From Enhydrobacter aerosaccus (GTDB lineage: Bacteria; Pseudomonadota; Alphaproteobacteria; Reyranellales; Reyranellaceae): 64,000 nt of DNA. How positions within the stretch are numbered: the stretch's first letter is position 1; each line of letters begins with the position of its first letter. A program made the position numbers and the translations under genes. The notes under the pieces were generated by a model. It saw only the letters and a list, made by a program, of their open reading frames with translations. It searched no databases and was not told the DNA's origin. Below are positions 24,893-33,512 of the stretch, in pieces. The DNA lies in contig NZ_FUWJ01000007.1 of NCBI RefSeq assembly GCF_900167455.1, positions 186,001 through 250,000 of the forward strand, in the 5' to 3' direction.

Positions 24893-25411
24893 ATGCGACG
24901 CTTGGCTCTGATCGCGGCTGTCGCCACTGCTGTCGCGTCCTGGGCAAATCTTGGGTGGGCGCGGGAGTATTATGTCGGCGGTCCGGTGCAGAAATTCGAC
25001 ATGGAAATCGTCGCCAACTATCTCGTGGGTATCGAGATGGCGCCGATGACGGCCGGCATGGTGCATGGACCTGACGTCATCCACCTGGAAGCCGACGTTC
25101 ACGCCACGGCCGACAACGGCAATGGCTATCCCGATGGCGCCTGGGTCGGTTACCTCACGATAGAGTACGTGCTCGAGAAGGAAGGGACCTCCTGGAAGGC
25201 GTCCGGCATGCTCAAACCGATGATCGCCAAGGACGGTCCGCACTATGCCGACAATGTGCGGATGGACGGACCGGGAACCTACATGGTCACGTATCGGTTC
25301 ACGCCGCCCGAGGCGAACGGGTTCCTGAGGCACGTCGACAAGGAAACCGGCGTGCCGGCCTGGTGGAAACCGTTTACCGAGATATTCACCTTCGCCTACC
25401 CGCAAAAGTAG
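24893..25411 (+). CDS. P19/Tp34-family periplasmic iron-binding protein
   Basis: A 172-residue protein with a signal peptide (ends near LGWARE). The mature part, YVGGPVQKFDMEIVANYLVG, GIEMAPM and DVIHLEADVHAT, matches P19/Tp34 (FtrA/FetP type) with methionine and histidine metal ligands. It should bind ferrous iron (and copper) and hand it to the FTR1 permease. Ribosome site GGAGA. The operon ends here; the polyferredoxin (FtrD) found in four-gene versions is missing. Confidence 0.87.
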   Translation: MRRLALIAAVATAVASWANLGWAREYYVGGPVQKFDMEIVANYLVGIEMAPMTAGMVHGPDVIHLEADVHATADNGNGYPDGAWVGYLTIEYVLEKEGTSWKASGMLKPMIAKDGPHYADNVRMDGPGTYMVTYRFTPPEANGFLRHVDKETGVPAWWKPFTEIFTFAYPQK

Positions 25412-25412
25412 T

Positions 25413-25432
25413 CGGCGCACTTCAATGCGCCG
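25413..25432 (+). terminator. Hairpin after the iron-uptake operon
   Basis: CGGCGCA (25413-25419) and TGCGCCG (25426-25432) form a perfect seven-pair stem with a six-base loop immediately after the P19 stop codon. No T-run follows, so it may be a 3'-stabilising or Rho-dependent structure rather than a classic terminator. Confidence 0.45.
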
Positions 25433-25752
25433 AGCATATGCGTTCGATCTTCATGCTGAGCACGACGGCGCCCAAGATCACAGCGCCGTAACGACATAAG
25501 ACTTGCAGTCGGCAAACCAATCCCCATGCTGAGTCGCAGGTTCTAAAAGGGCGATGTCGGCCAACCGGTCGGATCAATCTGCCGCGAGCCCTTCGCGTTG
25601 CCTTCGCCTTCGCTACGTCGCACGACGGACCAAGAACCCTTGTCGTTGGCATGCAGGCCTGGTCAGCGAGAGTGAGAGGGCCGCGCCGAGTTCCATGACG
25701 GATTTGGAGGTCGAGAGAGGGTTTCTCGGCCGTCCGTTACGGAGTGACCGAC
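25433..25752. other. Intergenic stretch between the iron operon and the ParB-like gene
   Basis: I see no gene here. Near 25708-25720 is AGGTCGAGAGAG, which also occurs in the leaders of radC and the strawberry-notch gene, so it probably belongs to the ParB gene's own leader. This gap is where metal/iron cargo gives way to element backbone genes. Confidence 0.5.
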
Positions 25753-27870
25753 ATGGCCAAGACTGTACAGAAGATCACGCTCAGCGCCTCGCGCGACATT
25801 CCCTTCAACAAGCTCCTTCTCAGCCAGTCGAACGTCCGGCGTGTGAAGACCGGTCTCTCGATCGAGGAGTTGGCCGAGGACATCGCCCGACGCGGGCTCC
25901 TACAAAGCCTCAACGTCCGGCCGGTACTCGACTCCCAGGGAAAGGAGACCGGCACGTTCGAGGTGCCGGCGGGCGGGCGTCGTTTCAAGGCGCTGGCACG
26001 TCTCGTCGAACAGAAGCGTCTCGCTAAGACAGCGCCCGTTCCTTGCATCGTTCGTGACGCCGCTACCGACATCCTCGCCGAGGACGATTCGCTCGCCGAG
26101 AACGTCCAGCGCGTTCCACTGCATCCGCTTGATCAGTTCCGCGCCTTCCAAGCCTTGCGCGAGAAGGGCCGTTCAGAGGAGGACATTGCCGCCGCTTTCT
26201 TCGTTACCGTCAACGTCGTGAGGCAGCGCCTGCGGCTGGCCTCCGTTTCGCCAAAGCTGCTCGACCTCTACGCCGAAGACGGCCTGTCGCTCGAGCAGCT
26301 CATGGCCTTCGCCGTGACCAGCGACCAGACACGGCAGGAACAGGTATGGGAGGCGGTGCAGGACTCGTACAACCAGGATCCCTACCAGATCCGCCGCATG
26401 CTGACGGAGCGTGCAGTACGGGCCTCCGACAAACGCGTGCGCTTCGTCGGCGTCGACGCCTACGAGGCGGCGGGCGGCGTCGTTGTCCGCGACCTGTTCG
26501 AGCAGGACCACGGCGGCTGGCTGGAGGACTTGGGCCTGCTCGACGGCTTGGTCGCCGAGAAGCTGAAGGCCGACGCCCACGCCATCGCGGACGAGGGCTG
26601 GAAGTGGATCGAGGTCGCCGTCGACTTCCCCTACGACCACACGCACCGCCTGCGCAAGCTCAAGGGCGTGCAAGCCGACCTCTCGGCCGACGAGCAGGCC
26701 ACCATCGACGCCCTGAATGCCGAGTACGCCCGGCTCGAGGCCGAATACCAAAACGCCGACGAATTGCCGGACGAAGTAGACCAGCGGCTGGGCGAGATCG
26801 AGACGGAGCTGGCCGCCTTCGACGATCGGCCAGTGACCTACGATCCCCTCGAGATCGCCCGAGCCGGTGCCTTCATCAGTATCGACAGTGAGGGCCGACT
26901 TTCGCTCGACCGCGGCTACGTTCGGCCCGAGGACGAGTATCGAAGGGACGCCGACGGGCAGGAAACGGAACATGCAGACTCCGGCGCGTCATCTGCCCAA
27001 TCGCCGTGCACGACGGTCGATCAGGGCACGGTCATCACCTTTGGATACCAGTCGGACGTCGAAGCCGAGGATGACGAAGCCATCCGACCGTTGCCGGAGC
27101 GCCTCTTGATGGAGCTGACGGCGCACCGCACGCTCGCGCTGCGCAACGCCGTTGCCAACGATCCGCACGTCGCCCTGACGGCGCTCCTGCACAAGCTGTG
27201 TCTGGATGCCTTCCAGCACAGCACGTCTCCCGCCTGTCTCGAGGCCTCGGTCGGCCATGTCTTCTTCGCCGTCCAGGCCTCCGACCTCGGGGACGCCGAG
27301 GCGGCGAAGGCTGTGGCGGAGCGGCACGAAGCGTGGAAGGCGGAGCTGCCGACAGAGGAGGTCGTCCTTTGGGACTGGCTTGCGGCGCTCGACGACGGTC
27401 GGCGAGCTCAACTCCTGGCCCATTGCGTGTCGTTCGGCGTCAATGCTCTCTACGAACGGCCGGGCCGCTATGGTGCGGGTCCCAGCGAGCACGGCTTGCG
27501 CTGTCGCCTAGTGCAAGCTGACCGATTGGCTGCGGCCGTCGGCCTCGACATGGTCGCCGCTGGCTGGCAACCGACCGTCGAGAACTACCTCGGCCGCGTG
27601 ACCAAACCCCGCATCCTCGAAGCGGTGCGCGAGGCGAGGGGCGAGCAGGCGGCTCAGCTCATCGATCATCTCAAGAAAGGCGACATGGCGAAGGAGGCCG
27701 AGCGGTTGCTCGATGGCTCCGGGTGGCTGCCTGAGCCGCTGCGAGTCGCCACCGCCGCACCGGAGGCCGACGAGCCATCCGCACGGGGCGAGGCGTTGCC
27801 GGAGTTCCTGACTGGCGACGACGCCACGGCCGATACGTCAGAGGAGCGACCTCAGCAAGCAGCTGAATAA
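25753..27870 (+). CDS. ParB-like partition/regulator protein of an integrative element or plasmid
   Basis: A 705-residue protein; the ATG at 25753 was chosen because GGAG lies nine bases upstream (a GTG at 25744 would add three residues). Residues about 10-115 are a ParB N-terminal domain (LLLSQSNVRRV, LAEDIARRGLLQSL, VPAGGRRFKAL, SLAENVQR), followed by a helix-turn-helix (SEEDIAAAFFVTVNVVRQRL). The long C-terminal part is acidic and typical of the large ParB-like proteins of alphaproteobacterial plasmids and ICEs, which lack a ParA partner next door. Probable role: DNA binding for element maintenance or regulation; a ParB-type CTPase is possible. Confidence 0.87.
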   Translation: MAKTVQKITLSASRDIPFNKLLLSQSNVRRVKTGLSIEELAEDIARRGLLQSLNVRPVLDSQGKETGTFEVPAGGRRFKALARLVEQKRLAKTAPVPCIVRDAATDILAEDDSLAENVQRVPLHPLDQFRAFQALREKGRSEEDIAAAFFVTVNVVRQRLRLASVSPKLLDLYAEDGLSLEQLMAFAVTSDQTRQEQVWEAVQDSYNQDPYQIRRMLTERAVRASDKRVRFVGVDAYEAAGGVVVRDLFEQDHGGWLEDLGLLDGLVAEKLKADAHAIADEGWKWIEVAVDFPYDHTHRLRKLKGVQADLSADEQATIDALNAEYARLEAEYQNADELPDEVDQRLGEIETELAAFDDRPVTYDPLEIARAGAFISIDSEGRLSLDRGYVRPEDEYRRDADGQETEHADSGASSAQSPCTTVDQGTVITFGYQSDVEAEDDEAIRPLPERLLMELTAHRTLALRNAVANDPHVALTALLHKLCLDAFQHSTSPACLEASVGHVFFAVQASDLGDAEAAKAVAERHEAWKAELPTEEVVLWDWLAALDDGRRAQLLAHCVSFGVNALYERPGRYGAGPSEHGLRCRLVQADRLAAAVGLDMVAAGWQPTVENYLGRVTKPRILEAVREARGEQAAQLIDHLKKGDMAKEAERLLDGSGWLPEPLRVATAAPEADEPSARGEALPEFLTGDDATADTSEERPQQAAE

Positions 27871-27923
27871 CGATCACGCCAGGACGGCATCCCCCATCCC
27901 TGGTTCTTCATCGACCACGCCTT

Positions 27924-27955
27924 GGCGCCCGGCCGTGTGCCGGGCGCCTTTGTTT
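27924..27955 (+). terminator. Rho-independent terminator after the ParB-like gene
   Basis: GGCGCCCGGC (27924-27933) pairs perfectly with GCCGGGCGCC (27939-27948) around CGTGT and is followed by TTTGTTT. A degraded copy of this end is found before the strawberry-notch gene at about 29028-29046. Confidence 0.85.
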
Positions 27956-28270
27956 GACGGCAGTGACTGCCGCCACGAGAGGGAGAGGCCTGCCGGGAAG
28001 GGAGTGAGCCGGTTCAGGTCGAGAGAGAGCGCCGACCGGTTTGTCCGTTCCCGGCTCTCCCGAGGTCTTCCCCATGACTGCTGTCGTCACCACAGCGGCC
28101 GCTTGCGCGGCCGCATCCGTTCGAGTCGCCCCTGCGCTCGATCCCGCCAAGTGCGTCGCCGAGGCCGCGCAGCATCCTCGTCCCGGTCGCCATCGCCAAC
28201 GCGGCCGGCGCATCGACGCCGGCGTACTGCGCGCCGTCATGGAAGACGCTTATCGTCACAGCGATACGGA
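27939..28270 (+). repeat. Leader/5'-gene duplication, copy A (in front of and inside radC)
   Basis: This segment matches 29028-29350 by eye over about 320 bases. Shared blocks include GAGAGGGAGAGGCCTGCCGG, GGGAGTGAGCC, GCTCTCCCGAGGTCT just before the ATG, and coding similarity GRRIDAGVLRAVMEDAYRHS against GRRIDAAALRAAMEHAFGGS. It carries a 5' part of a strawberry-notch-type gene joined to radC. Confidence 0.75.
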
Positions 28271-28973
28271 AGGCGGGCGCGCCCCTTCATCCACGACAGA
28301 ATCCACACCAGCGAAGGCGCGCGTCCGCGGTGGCCAAAGTTGTTTCCAGGACGGCAGCGCTGTTGCCCTGCCGACGGAAGAGATCCCAGACCAGAACCTG
28401 CTCGCGGGATTGTTGGCTTCGTCGCAAGGTACGGCGTACGCATCTGCCCTCTTGCGGCACTTTCCCAGCATTGGGCATGTGATCTCGGCTGAAGCGTCAC
28501 AGCTTCGCGCATTCGGTCTAAGCGGTCGCGATATTGCCCTCTTGCGCCTTGTCCACGAAATCGCGTGCCGCATGGCCAGAGCCGAAGTGCGCAGCCGTCC
28601 CGTCCTCAGTAATTGGCAGGCGCTGCTCGCCTACTTGCAGACGGCAATGGCGTATCAGCAGATCGAACAATTTCGAATTCTATTTCTTGATCGCAAGAAC
28701 ACTGTCATCGCCGACGAGGTGCAGCAGCGCGGCACGGTCAGTCACACGCCTGTTTACCCGCGGGAGGTGATGAAGCGTGCCTTGATCCTCAACGCCTCGG
28801 CTCTCATCGTCGTGCACAATCATCCGTCGGGCGATCCCAAGCCGTCCCGGGAAGATATCGAGACGACGCGTCAATTGAAGGCAGCAGCGGACGCTCTGGA
28901 GATTGAACTGCACGACCATGTCGTGATCGGTCACGGCAAGCACGCGTCGTTCAAGTCTCTTGGATTGCTTTGA
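28074..28973 (+). CDS. radC: RadC-family JAMM/MPN protein with borrowed N-terminus
   Basis: A 299-residue protein. Residues about 105-299 are RadC: a helix-hairpin-helix-like part (LLRHFPSIGHVISAEASQLR) and the JAMM metal site HNHPSGDPKPSRED (near residue 247) with the upstream glutamate in DEVQQRG. The first about 70 residues (MTAVVTTAAACAAASVRVAP, GRRIDAGVLRAVMEDAYR) are not RadC but resemble the N-terminus of the strawberry-notch protein encoded 1.1 kb downstream. The true RadC start may lie further in. RadC proteins are frequent on mobile elements; their activity is unclear, with anti-restriction or DNA-processing roles proposed. Confidence 0.82.
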   Translation: MTAVVTTAAACAAASVRVAPALDPAKCVAEAAQHPRPGRHRQRGRRIDAGVLRAVMEDAYRHSDTEGGRAPSSTTESTPAKARVRGGQSCFQDGSAVALPTEEIPDQNLLAGLLASSQGTAYASALLRHFPSIGHVISAEASQLRAFGLSGRDIALLRLVHEIACRMARAEVRSRPVLSNWQALLAYLQTAMAYQQIEQFRILFLDRKNTVIADEVQQRGTVSHTPVYPREVMKRALILNASALIVVHNHPSGDPKPSREDIETTRQLKAAADALEIELHDHVVIGHGKHASFKSLGLL

Positions 28974-29027
28974 TGTAGGCGCGTGCCGCTTCGAGCGGCC
29001 CGGCCGCTACGGCGCAGCTTTGTGGCC

Positions 29028-29350
29028 GGCACTTCTTGTTTAGGGGCGGTGATCGCGACGTGATGAGAGGGAGAGGCCTGCCGGGACGGGAGTGAGCCGC
29101 TCGGGTCGAAGAGAGAGCGCCCATCGGCTCGCCCTGTTCCTGCTCTCCCGAGGTCTCCTCCATGACGACCCCCGTTATCGCAGCCAGCCCGGCTGCCGCT
29201 TCGAGCACGCCTGCGCCCAACACTGCTGCCCAGCTTCTCGGCGCCTCCGCGCATCTCCTGCATGATCTTGCTCGTGGCCGGCGCATTGATGCTGCGGCCC
29301 TGCGGGCAGCGATGGAGCACGCCTTCGGCGGCTCCGATGCCGAAGGCCTT
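29028..29350 (+). repeat. Leader/5'-gene duplication, copy B (in front of and inside the strawberry-notch gene)
   Basis: Partner of 27939-28270. It starts with a degraded terminator end (CCGGCACTTCTTGTTT), then the purine-rich leader GAGAGGGAGAGGCCTGCCGG, then GCTCTCCCGAGGTCTCCTCC directly before the ATG. GGGAGAG in the early leader can pair with GGCTCTCCC-type bases near the start codon, so the leader may fold over the ribosome site. Confidence 0.7.
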
Positions 29351-32300
29351 TGGGACTGGAAGGCCGCCTATGACGCCTGCGAGGTGGCTACGGTCCTCTT
29401 CCTGCGTCGCTTCGGCCCGGGCATGCGAGCGCGCGCGGCATCGCCGGCGGTGCTGCTGGCGATGCTGGACAAGATCGCCGCCCTCCTGCCCAGCCACACC
29501 CGCCGGTCGCAGGAAAGCCAATCCCTGCAGCAATTCTCCACGCCGATTGCGCTTGGCCTTGCGGCGAGCGCGGCTGCTGCCATCACACCAGCCGACCATG
29601 TCTTGGAACCTTCGGCCGGCACCGGTCTGCTCGCCATTTTTGCCGAGCTGGCAGGCGCCGGGCTGGCCCTGAACGAGCTCGCCGACACGCGCGCTGGCCT
29701 CCTCGATCTTCTCTTTCCGGCAATCTCTGTCACCCGCTTCGACGCGGCGCATATTCACGACCATCTCGATGCCGGCGTGCAGCCGAGCGTCGTGCTGATG
29801 AACCCGCCATTCTCGGCCGGCGCGCACGTCGACGGCCGCGTCGCCGATGCGGCACTCAGGCACCTCCGCTCGGCACTGGCGCGGCTCTGTGATGGCGGAC
29901 GCCTGGTCGCCATCACCGGCGCCAATCTGTCCCCTGACCATCCCGCCTGGCGCGACGCCTTCGTGCGCCTGCAGGAACGGGCCCGCCTCGTGTTCACGGC
30001 GGTAGTCGATGGCGCTGTGTACGCGCGGCACGGCACGACCACGCCGACGCGTCTCCTCGTCATCGACAAGCGGCCGGCCGACGATTCGAAGGGCTTCCCT
30101 GATTCGCCCGGCGTGGCGAAGGATGCAGCGACCCTGCTGGCCTGGGCGCTCGTATCGGTGCCGGCCCGACTGCCTGTCGACGGCGTTGTCACGCCGCTGC
30201 CTGCGTCCCGCATTGTGTCGCCGCGCAGCGCCCGCGCGGTTGCCCCGCGCTCGGTCTCGTTGGCTGTCGCCGACACCAAGTTCGCGGAGGTGACCTATCA
30301 GACCACCGATTGGCGGCCGGCCGAGACCGGCCGGCTCACCGAGTCGCTCTATGAACCCTATGCACTGCAATCGATCCGGATTACCGGCGCTGAGCCGCAT
30401 CCGACGCCGCTTGTGCAGTCGGCCGCCATGGCATCGGTCGCGCCGCCGAAGCCGTCCCATCGACCGCGGCTTGCGTCCGGCCTGGCCGCCAAGGGCGTGC
30501 TTTCCGACGCCCAGCTCGAGACCGTGGTCTATGCCGGCGAGGCCCATTCGGGCCTGCTCGCCGGCGCCTGGACCGTGGATGAAACCTTCGACACGCTCTC
30601 GGCCGCGCCCGAGGAGGCCGAGCATGCGGTCCGCTTCCGCCGCGGCTTCTTCCTCGGCGACGGCACCGGCTGCGGCAAGGGCCGCCAGGTCGCTGCCATC
30701 ATCCTCGACCACTGGCTGCGCGGCCGCCGCCGTGCGCTCTGGATCTCCAAGTCCGACGCCCTGATCGAGGACGCGCGGCGCGACTGGTCGGCGCTCGGCC
30801 AGGAGCGCCTGCTCGTCCAGCCCCTGTCACGCTTCCGGCCGGGCATGCCGATCCAGCTGCACGAGGGGGTCCTATTTCTGACCTATGCCACGCTGCGCTC
30901 CGCCGAACGCGACGGCAAGCTCTCGCGGCTGGACCAGATCCTTGAGTGGCTGGGCCTGGGCTTCGACGGCATGATCGTGTTCGACGAGGCGCACGCCATG
31001 GCGAACGCCGCGGGCGGCCCAAGGGACGGTAGGGGTGGCGAACGCGGCGAGCAGGCGCCGTCCCAGCAGGGCCGCGCCGGCCTGCGCTTGCAGCATGCGC
31101 TGCCCGACGCCCGCGTGCTCTACGTCTCGGCGACCGGCGCCACCACGGTGCGCAACCTCGCCTATGCCCAGCGGCTCGGCCTGTGGGGCGGCGACGACTT
31201 CCCGTTCGCCACCCGTGCGGAGTTCGTCGAGGCGATCGAGGCGGGCGGGGTGGCGGCGATGGAGGTCCTGGCGCGCGACCTCAAGAGCCTTGGCCTCTAC
31301 ACCGCGCGGTCCCTCTCCTATGCCGGCATCGCGTATGAGCTCCTGGAGCACGCGCTGAGCGACGAGCAGCGGAGGGTCTACGACGCCTATGCCGGCGCCT
31401 TCGAGATCATCCACAACAACCTCAATGCCGCCCTCGAGGCGGCCAACATCACGGGTACCGGCGAGGGCGGGTCCCGCACGCTGAACGCGCAGGCCAAGTC
31501 GGCGGCGCGCTCGGCCTTCGAAGCCGCCAAGCAGCGCTTCTTCGGCCATCTGCTGACGAGCATGAAGATCCCGACCCTCGTGCAGTCGATCGAGCGCGAC
31601 CTCGCCCAGGGTCACGCGGCCGTCATCCAGATCGTATCCACCGGCGAAGCTCTGATGGAGCGCCGGCTGGCCGAGATCCCAACGTCCGAATGGAACGACA
31701 TCGCGGTCGACATTACCCCGCGCGAGTACGTGCTCGACTATCTCGCCCATTCGTTCCCGACCCAGCTCTTCGAGGAGTACACCGACGACGAGGGCAAGCT
31801 CCTGTCGCGGCCGGTGTTTCGCGACGGCCAGCCGGTGCAGTGCCGTGAGGCGATTGAGCGGCGCGACCGATTGATCGAGAAGCTCGCGGCCCTCCCGCCG
31901 GTGCCCGGCGCGCTGGACCAGATTGTGCAGCGCTTCGGCATCGATCAGGTGGCCGAAGTGACGGGCCGGACCCGCCGCATCGTGCGCAAGGGCGATCGGC
32001 TCGCCGTGGAAACGCGCGCGCCGTCCGCCAATCTCGCCGAAGCTGCCGCGTTCCAGGACGACAAGAAGCGCATCCTGGTGTTCAGCGAAGCCGGCGGGAC
32101 GGGGCGCAGCTACCATTCCGATGTTTCGGCTCGCAATCAGCGACTTCGGGTCCACTATCTGCTGGAGGCCGGCTGGAAGGCCGATGCCGCGATCCAAGGG
32201 CTCGGCCGGACCAACCGAACGGCCCAGGCGCAGCCACCGCTGTTCCGGCCGATCGCGTCAGACGTTGCCGCCGAGAAGCGGTTCCTCAGCACCATCGCGC

Positions 32301-33502
32301 GCCGCCTCGATACGCTGGGCGCCATCACACGCGGCCAGCGGCAGACCGGCGGGCAGGGCCTGTTCCGGCCCGAGGACAATCTCGAGAGCCCCTACGCCCG
32401 CGCCGCTCTGCGCCAGCTCTACACGCTGCTCTATGCCGGCAAGATCGAGGGCTGCTCCTTGCAGCGCTTCGAGGCGGCGACCGGGTTGTCGCTCACCGAT
32501 CGCGACGGCTCGCTGCGCGAGGAACTGCCCTCGATCGCGCAGTTCCTCAACCGGCTGCTGGCGCTCACCATCGAGCTGCAGAACATCCTCTTCGAGGTTT
32601 TCGAGGCGTTGCTGCGCGCCAAGATCGAGGGCGCCATCGCTTCCGGCACTTATGACCGTGGCGTCGAGACGGTCGTGGCCGACTCGCTCCGCATTATCGA
32701 CCGGCGCACGATCTACAGCCACGCCGGGACGGGCGCCGAGACTGAGGTGCTCACCATCCTGCGCCGCGATCGCAACCGGCCGCTCGCGCTCAACGAGGCC
32801 CTCGACCTGGCCCGCGAACGTGGCCGCCTGCTGGTCAATGCGAAGTCCCACCGCGCTGCCGTCCAGGTCTCCGCGCCGAGTGTGATGCTCGACGACGGTG
32901 CCATCGAGCGGCGGGTGCGCCTCGTGCGACCGATGGAGCGCCCGGCTCTCGCCGCCGACTCGCTCGCGATGTCAGCCTGGGAGGAGGCTGACAAGGCCGC
33001 CTTCGCTGCAGCGTGGCAGGCCGAGGTCGCCGAGCTGCCGGCGTTCGCCGAGAGCCACCTCTATGTGGTGACCGGCTTGCTCCTGCCGATCTGGCAGCGC
33101 CTGCCGGAGGAGGGCTGTCGCGTCTGGCGCCTCGAGACCGATGACGGCCAGCGCGTCATCGGCCGGCAGGTCTCCGCGGCCTGGGTGGCCGACGCCGTCG
33201 GCGAGACGCCGCAGCTTTCGGCCGAAGAGGCGTGGACCGCTCTCTTCGAGCGCGGCGCGGTGCTGACGCTCGACGATGGTCTGGAACTACGCCGCGCGAC
33301 CATCATGAATGGCCGTCGGGTCGAGCTGTCAGGCTTCAGCGAGGGCATGCTCGACCGCCTGAAGGCGATGGGACTGATGTCGGAGATCATTGCCTGGAAG
33401 CTCCGGCTGTTCGTGCCGACCGGCGCGAACGGGCCCGCGATCCTCGAGGCCTTGCTCGAGCGGCATCCGATGCGGCGGATCGCCGAGCGTGTGGCAGCGT
33501 GA
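29162..33502 (+). CDS. Strawberry-notch family helicase with N-terminal DNA-methyltransferase-like domain
   Basis: A 1446-residue protein. Near residue 148 EPSAGTGLLAI and near 213 LMNPPFSAG are motifs I and IV of N6-adenine DNA methyltransferases. GDGTGCGKGRQVAAI (about 499) is a Walker A of the strawberry-notch type, MIVFDEAHAM (about 606) the DEAH box, and IQGLGRTNRTAQ (about 1011) motif VI of the helicase C-terminal half. A strawberry-notch helicase C domain follows. Such giants are a backbone gene of alphaproteobacterial ICEs and large phages, next to ParB, Toprim and DUF2493; they probably protect or process element DNA (inference). Ends ten bases before the Toprim gene. Confidence 0.9.
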   Translation: MTTPVIAASPAAASSTPAPNTAAQLLGASAHLLHDLARGRRIDAAALRAAMEHAFGGSDAEGLWDWKAAYDACEVATVLFLRRFGPGMRARAASPAVLLAMLDKIAALLPSHTRRSQESQSLQQFSTPIALGLAASAAAAITPADHVLEPSAGTGLLAIFAELAGAGLALNELADTRAGLLDLLFPAISVTRFDAAHIHDHLDAGVQPSVVLMNPPFSAGAHVDGRVADAALRHLRSALARLCDGGRLVAITGANLSPDHPAWRDAFVRLQERARLVFTAVVDGAVYARHGTTTPTRLLVIDKRPADDSKGFPDSPGVAKDAATLLAWALVSVPARLPVDGVVTPLPASRIVSPRSARAVAPRSVSLAVADTKFAEVTYQTTDWRPAETGRLTESLYEPYALQSIRITGAEPHPTPLVQSAAMASVAPPKPSHRPRLASGLAAKGVLSDAQLETVVYAGEAHSGLLAGAWTVDETFDTLSAAPEEAEHAVRFRRGFFLGDGTGCGKGRQVAAIILDHWLRGRRRALWISKSDALIEDARRDWSALGQERLLVQPLSRFRPGMPIQLHEGVLFLTYATLRSAERDGKLSRLDQILEWLGLGFDGMIVFDEAHAMANAAGGPRDGRGGERGEQAPSQQGRAGLRLQHALPDARVLYVSATGATTVRNLAYAQRLGLWGGDDFPFATRAEFVEAIEAGGVAAMEVLARDLKSLGLYTARSLSYAGIAYELLEHALSDEQRRVYDAYAGAFEIIHNNLNAALEAANITGTGEGGSRTLNAQAKSAARSAFEAAKQRFFGHLLTSMKIPTLVQSIERDLAQGHAAVIQIVSTGEALMERRLAEIPTSEWNDIAVDITPREYVLDYLAHSFPTQLFEEYTDDEGKLLSRPVFRDGQPVQCREAIERRDRLIEKLAALPPVPGALDQIVQRFGIDQVAEVTGRTRRIVRKGDRLAVETRAPSANLAEAAAFQDDKKRILVFSEAGGTGRSYHSDVSARNQRLRVHYLLEAGWKADAAIQGLGRTNRTAQAQPPLFRPIASDVAAEKRFLSTIARRLDTLGAITRGQRQTGGQGLFRPEDNLESPYARAALRQLYTLLYAGKIEGCSLQRFEAATGLSLTDRDGSLREELPSIAQFLNRLLALTIELQNILFEVFEALLRAKIEGAIASGTYDRGVETVVADSLRIIDRRTIYSHAGTGAETEVLTILRRDRNRPLALNEALDLARERGRLLVNAKSHRAAVQVSAPSVMLDDGAIERRVRLVRPMERPALAADSLAMSAWEEADKAAFAAAWQAEVAELPAFAESHLYVVTGLLLPIWQRLPEEGCRVWRLETDDGQRVIGRQVSAAWVADAVGETPQLSAEEAWTALFERGAVLTLDDGLELRRATIMNGRRVELSGFSEGMLDRLKAMGLMSEIIAWKLRLFVPTGANGPAILEALLERHPMRRIAERVAA

Positions 33503-33512
33503 GGAGGCGGTC

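Noticed and set aside
28931..30712. 593-codon minus-strand frame opposite the strawberry-notch gene
   Set aside because: It mirrors the third-codon-position GC bias of the real gene and shows no motif.
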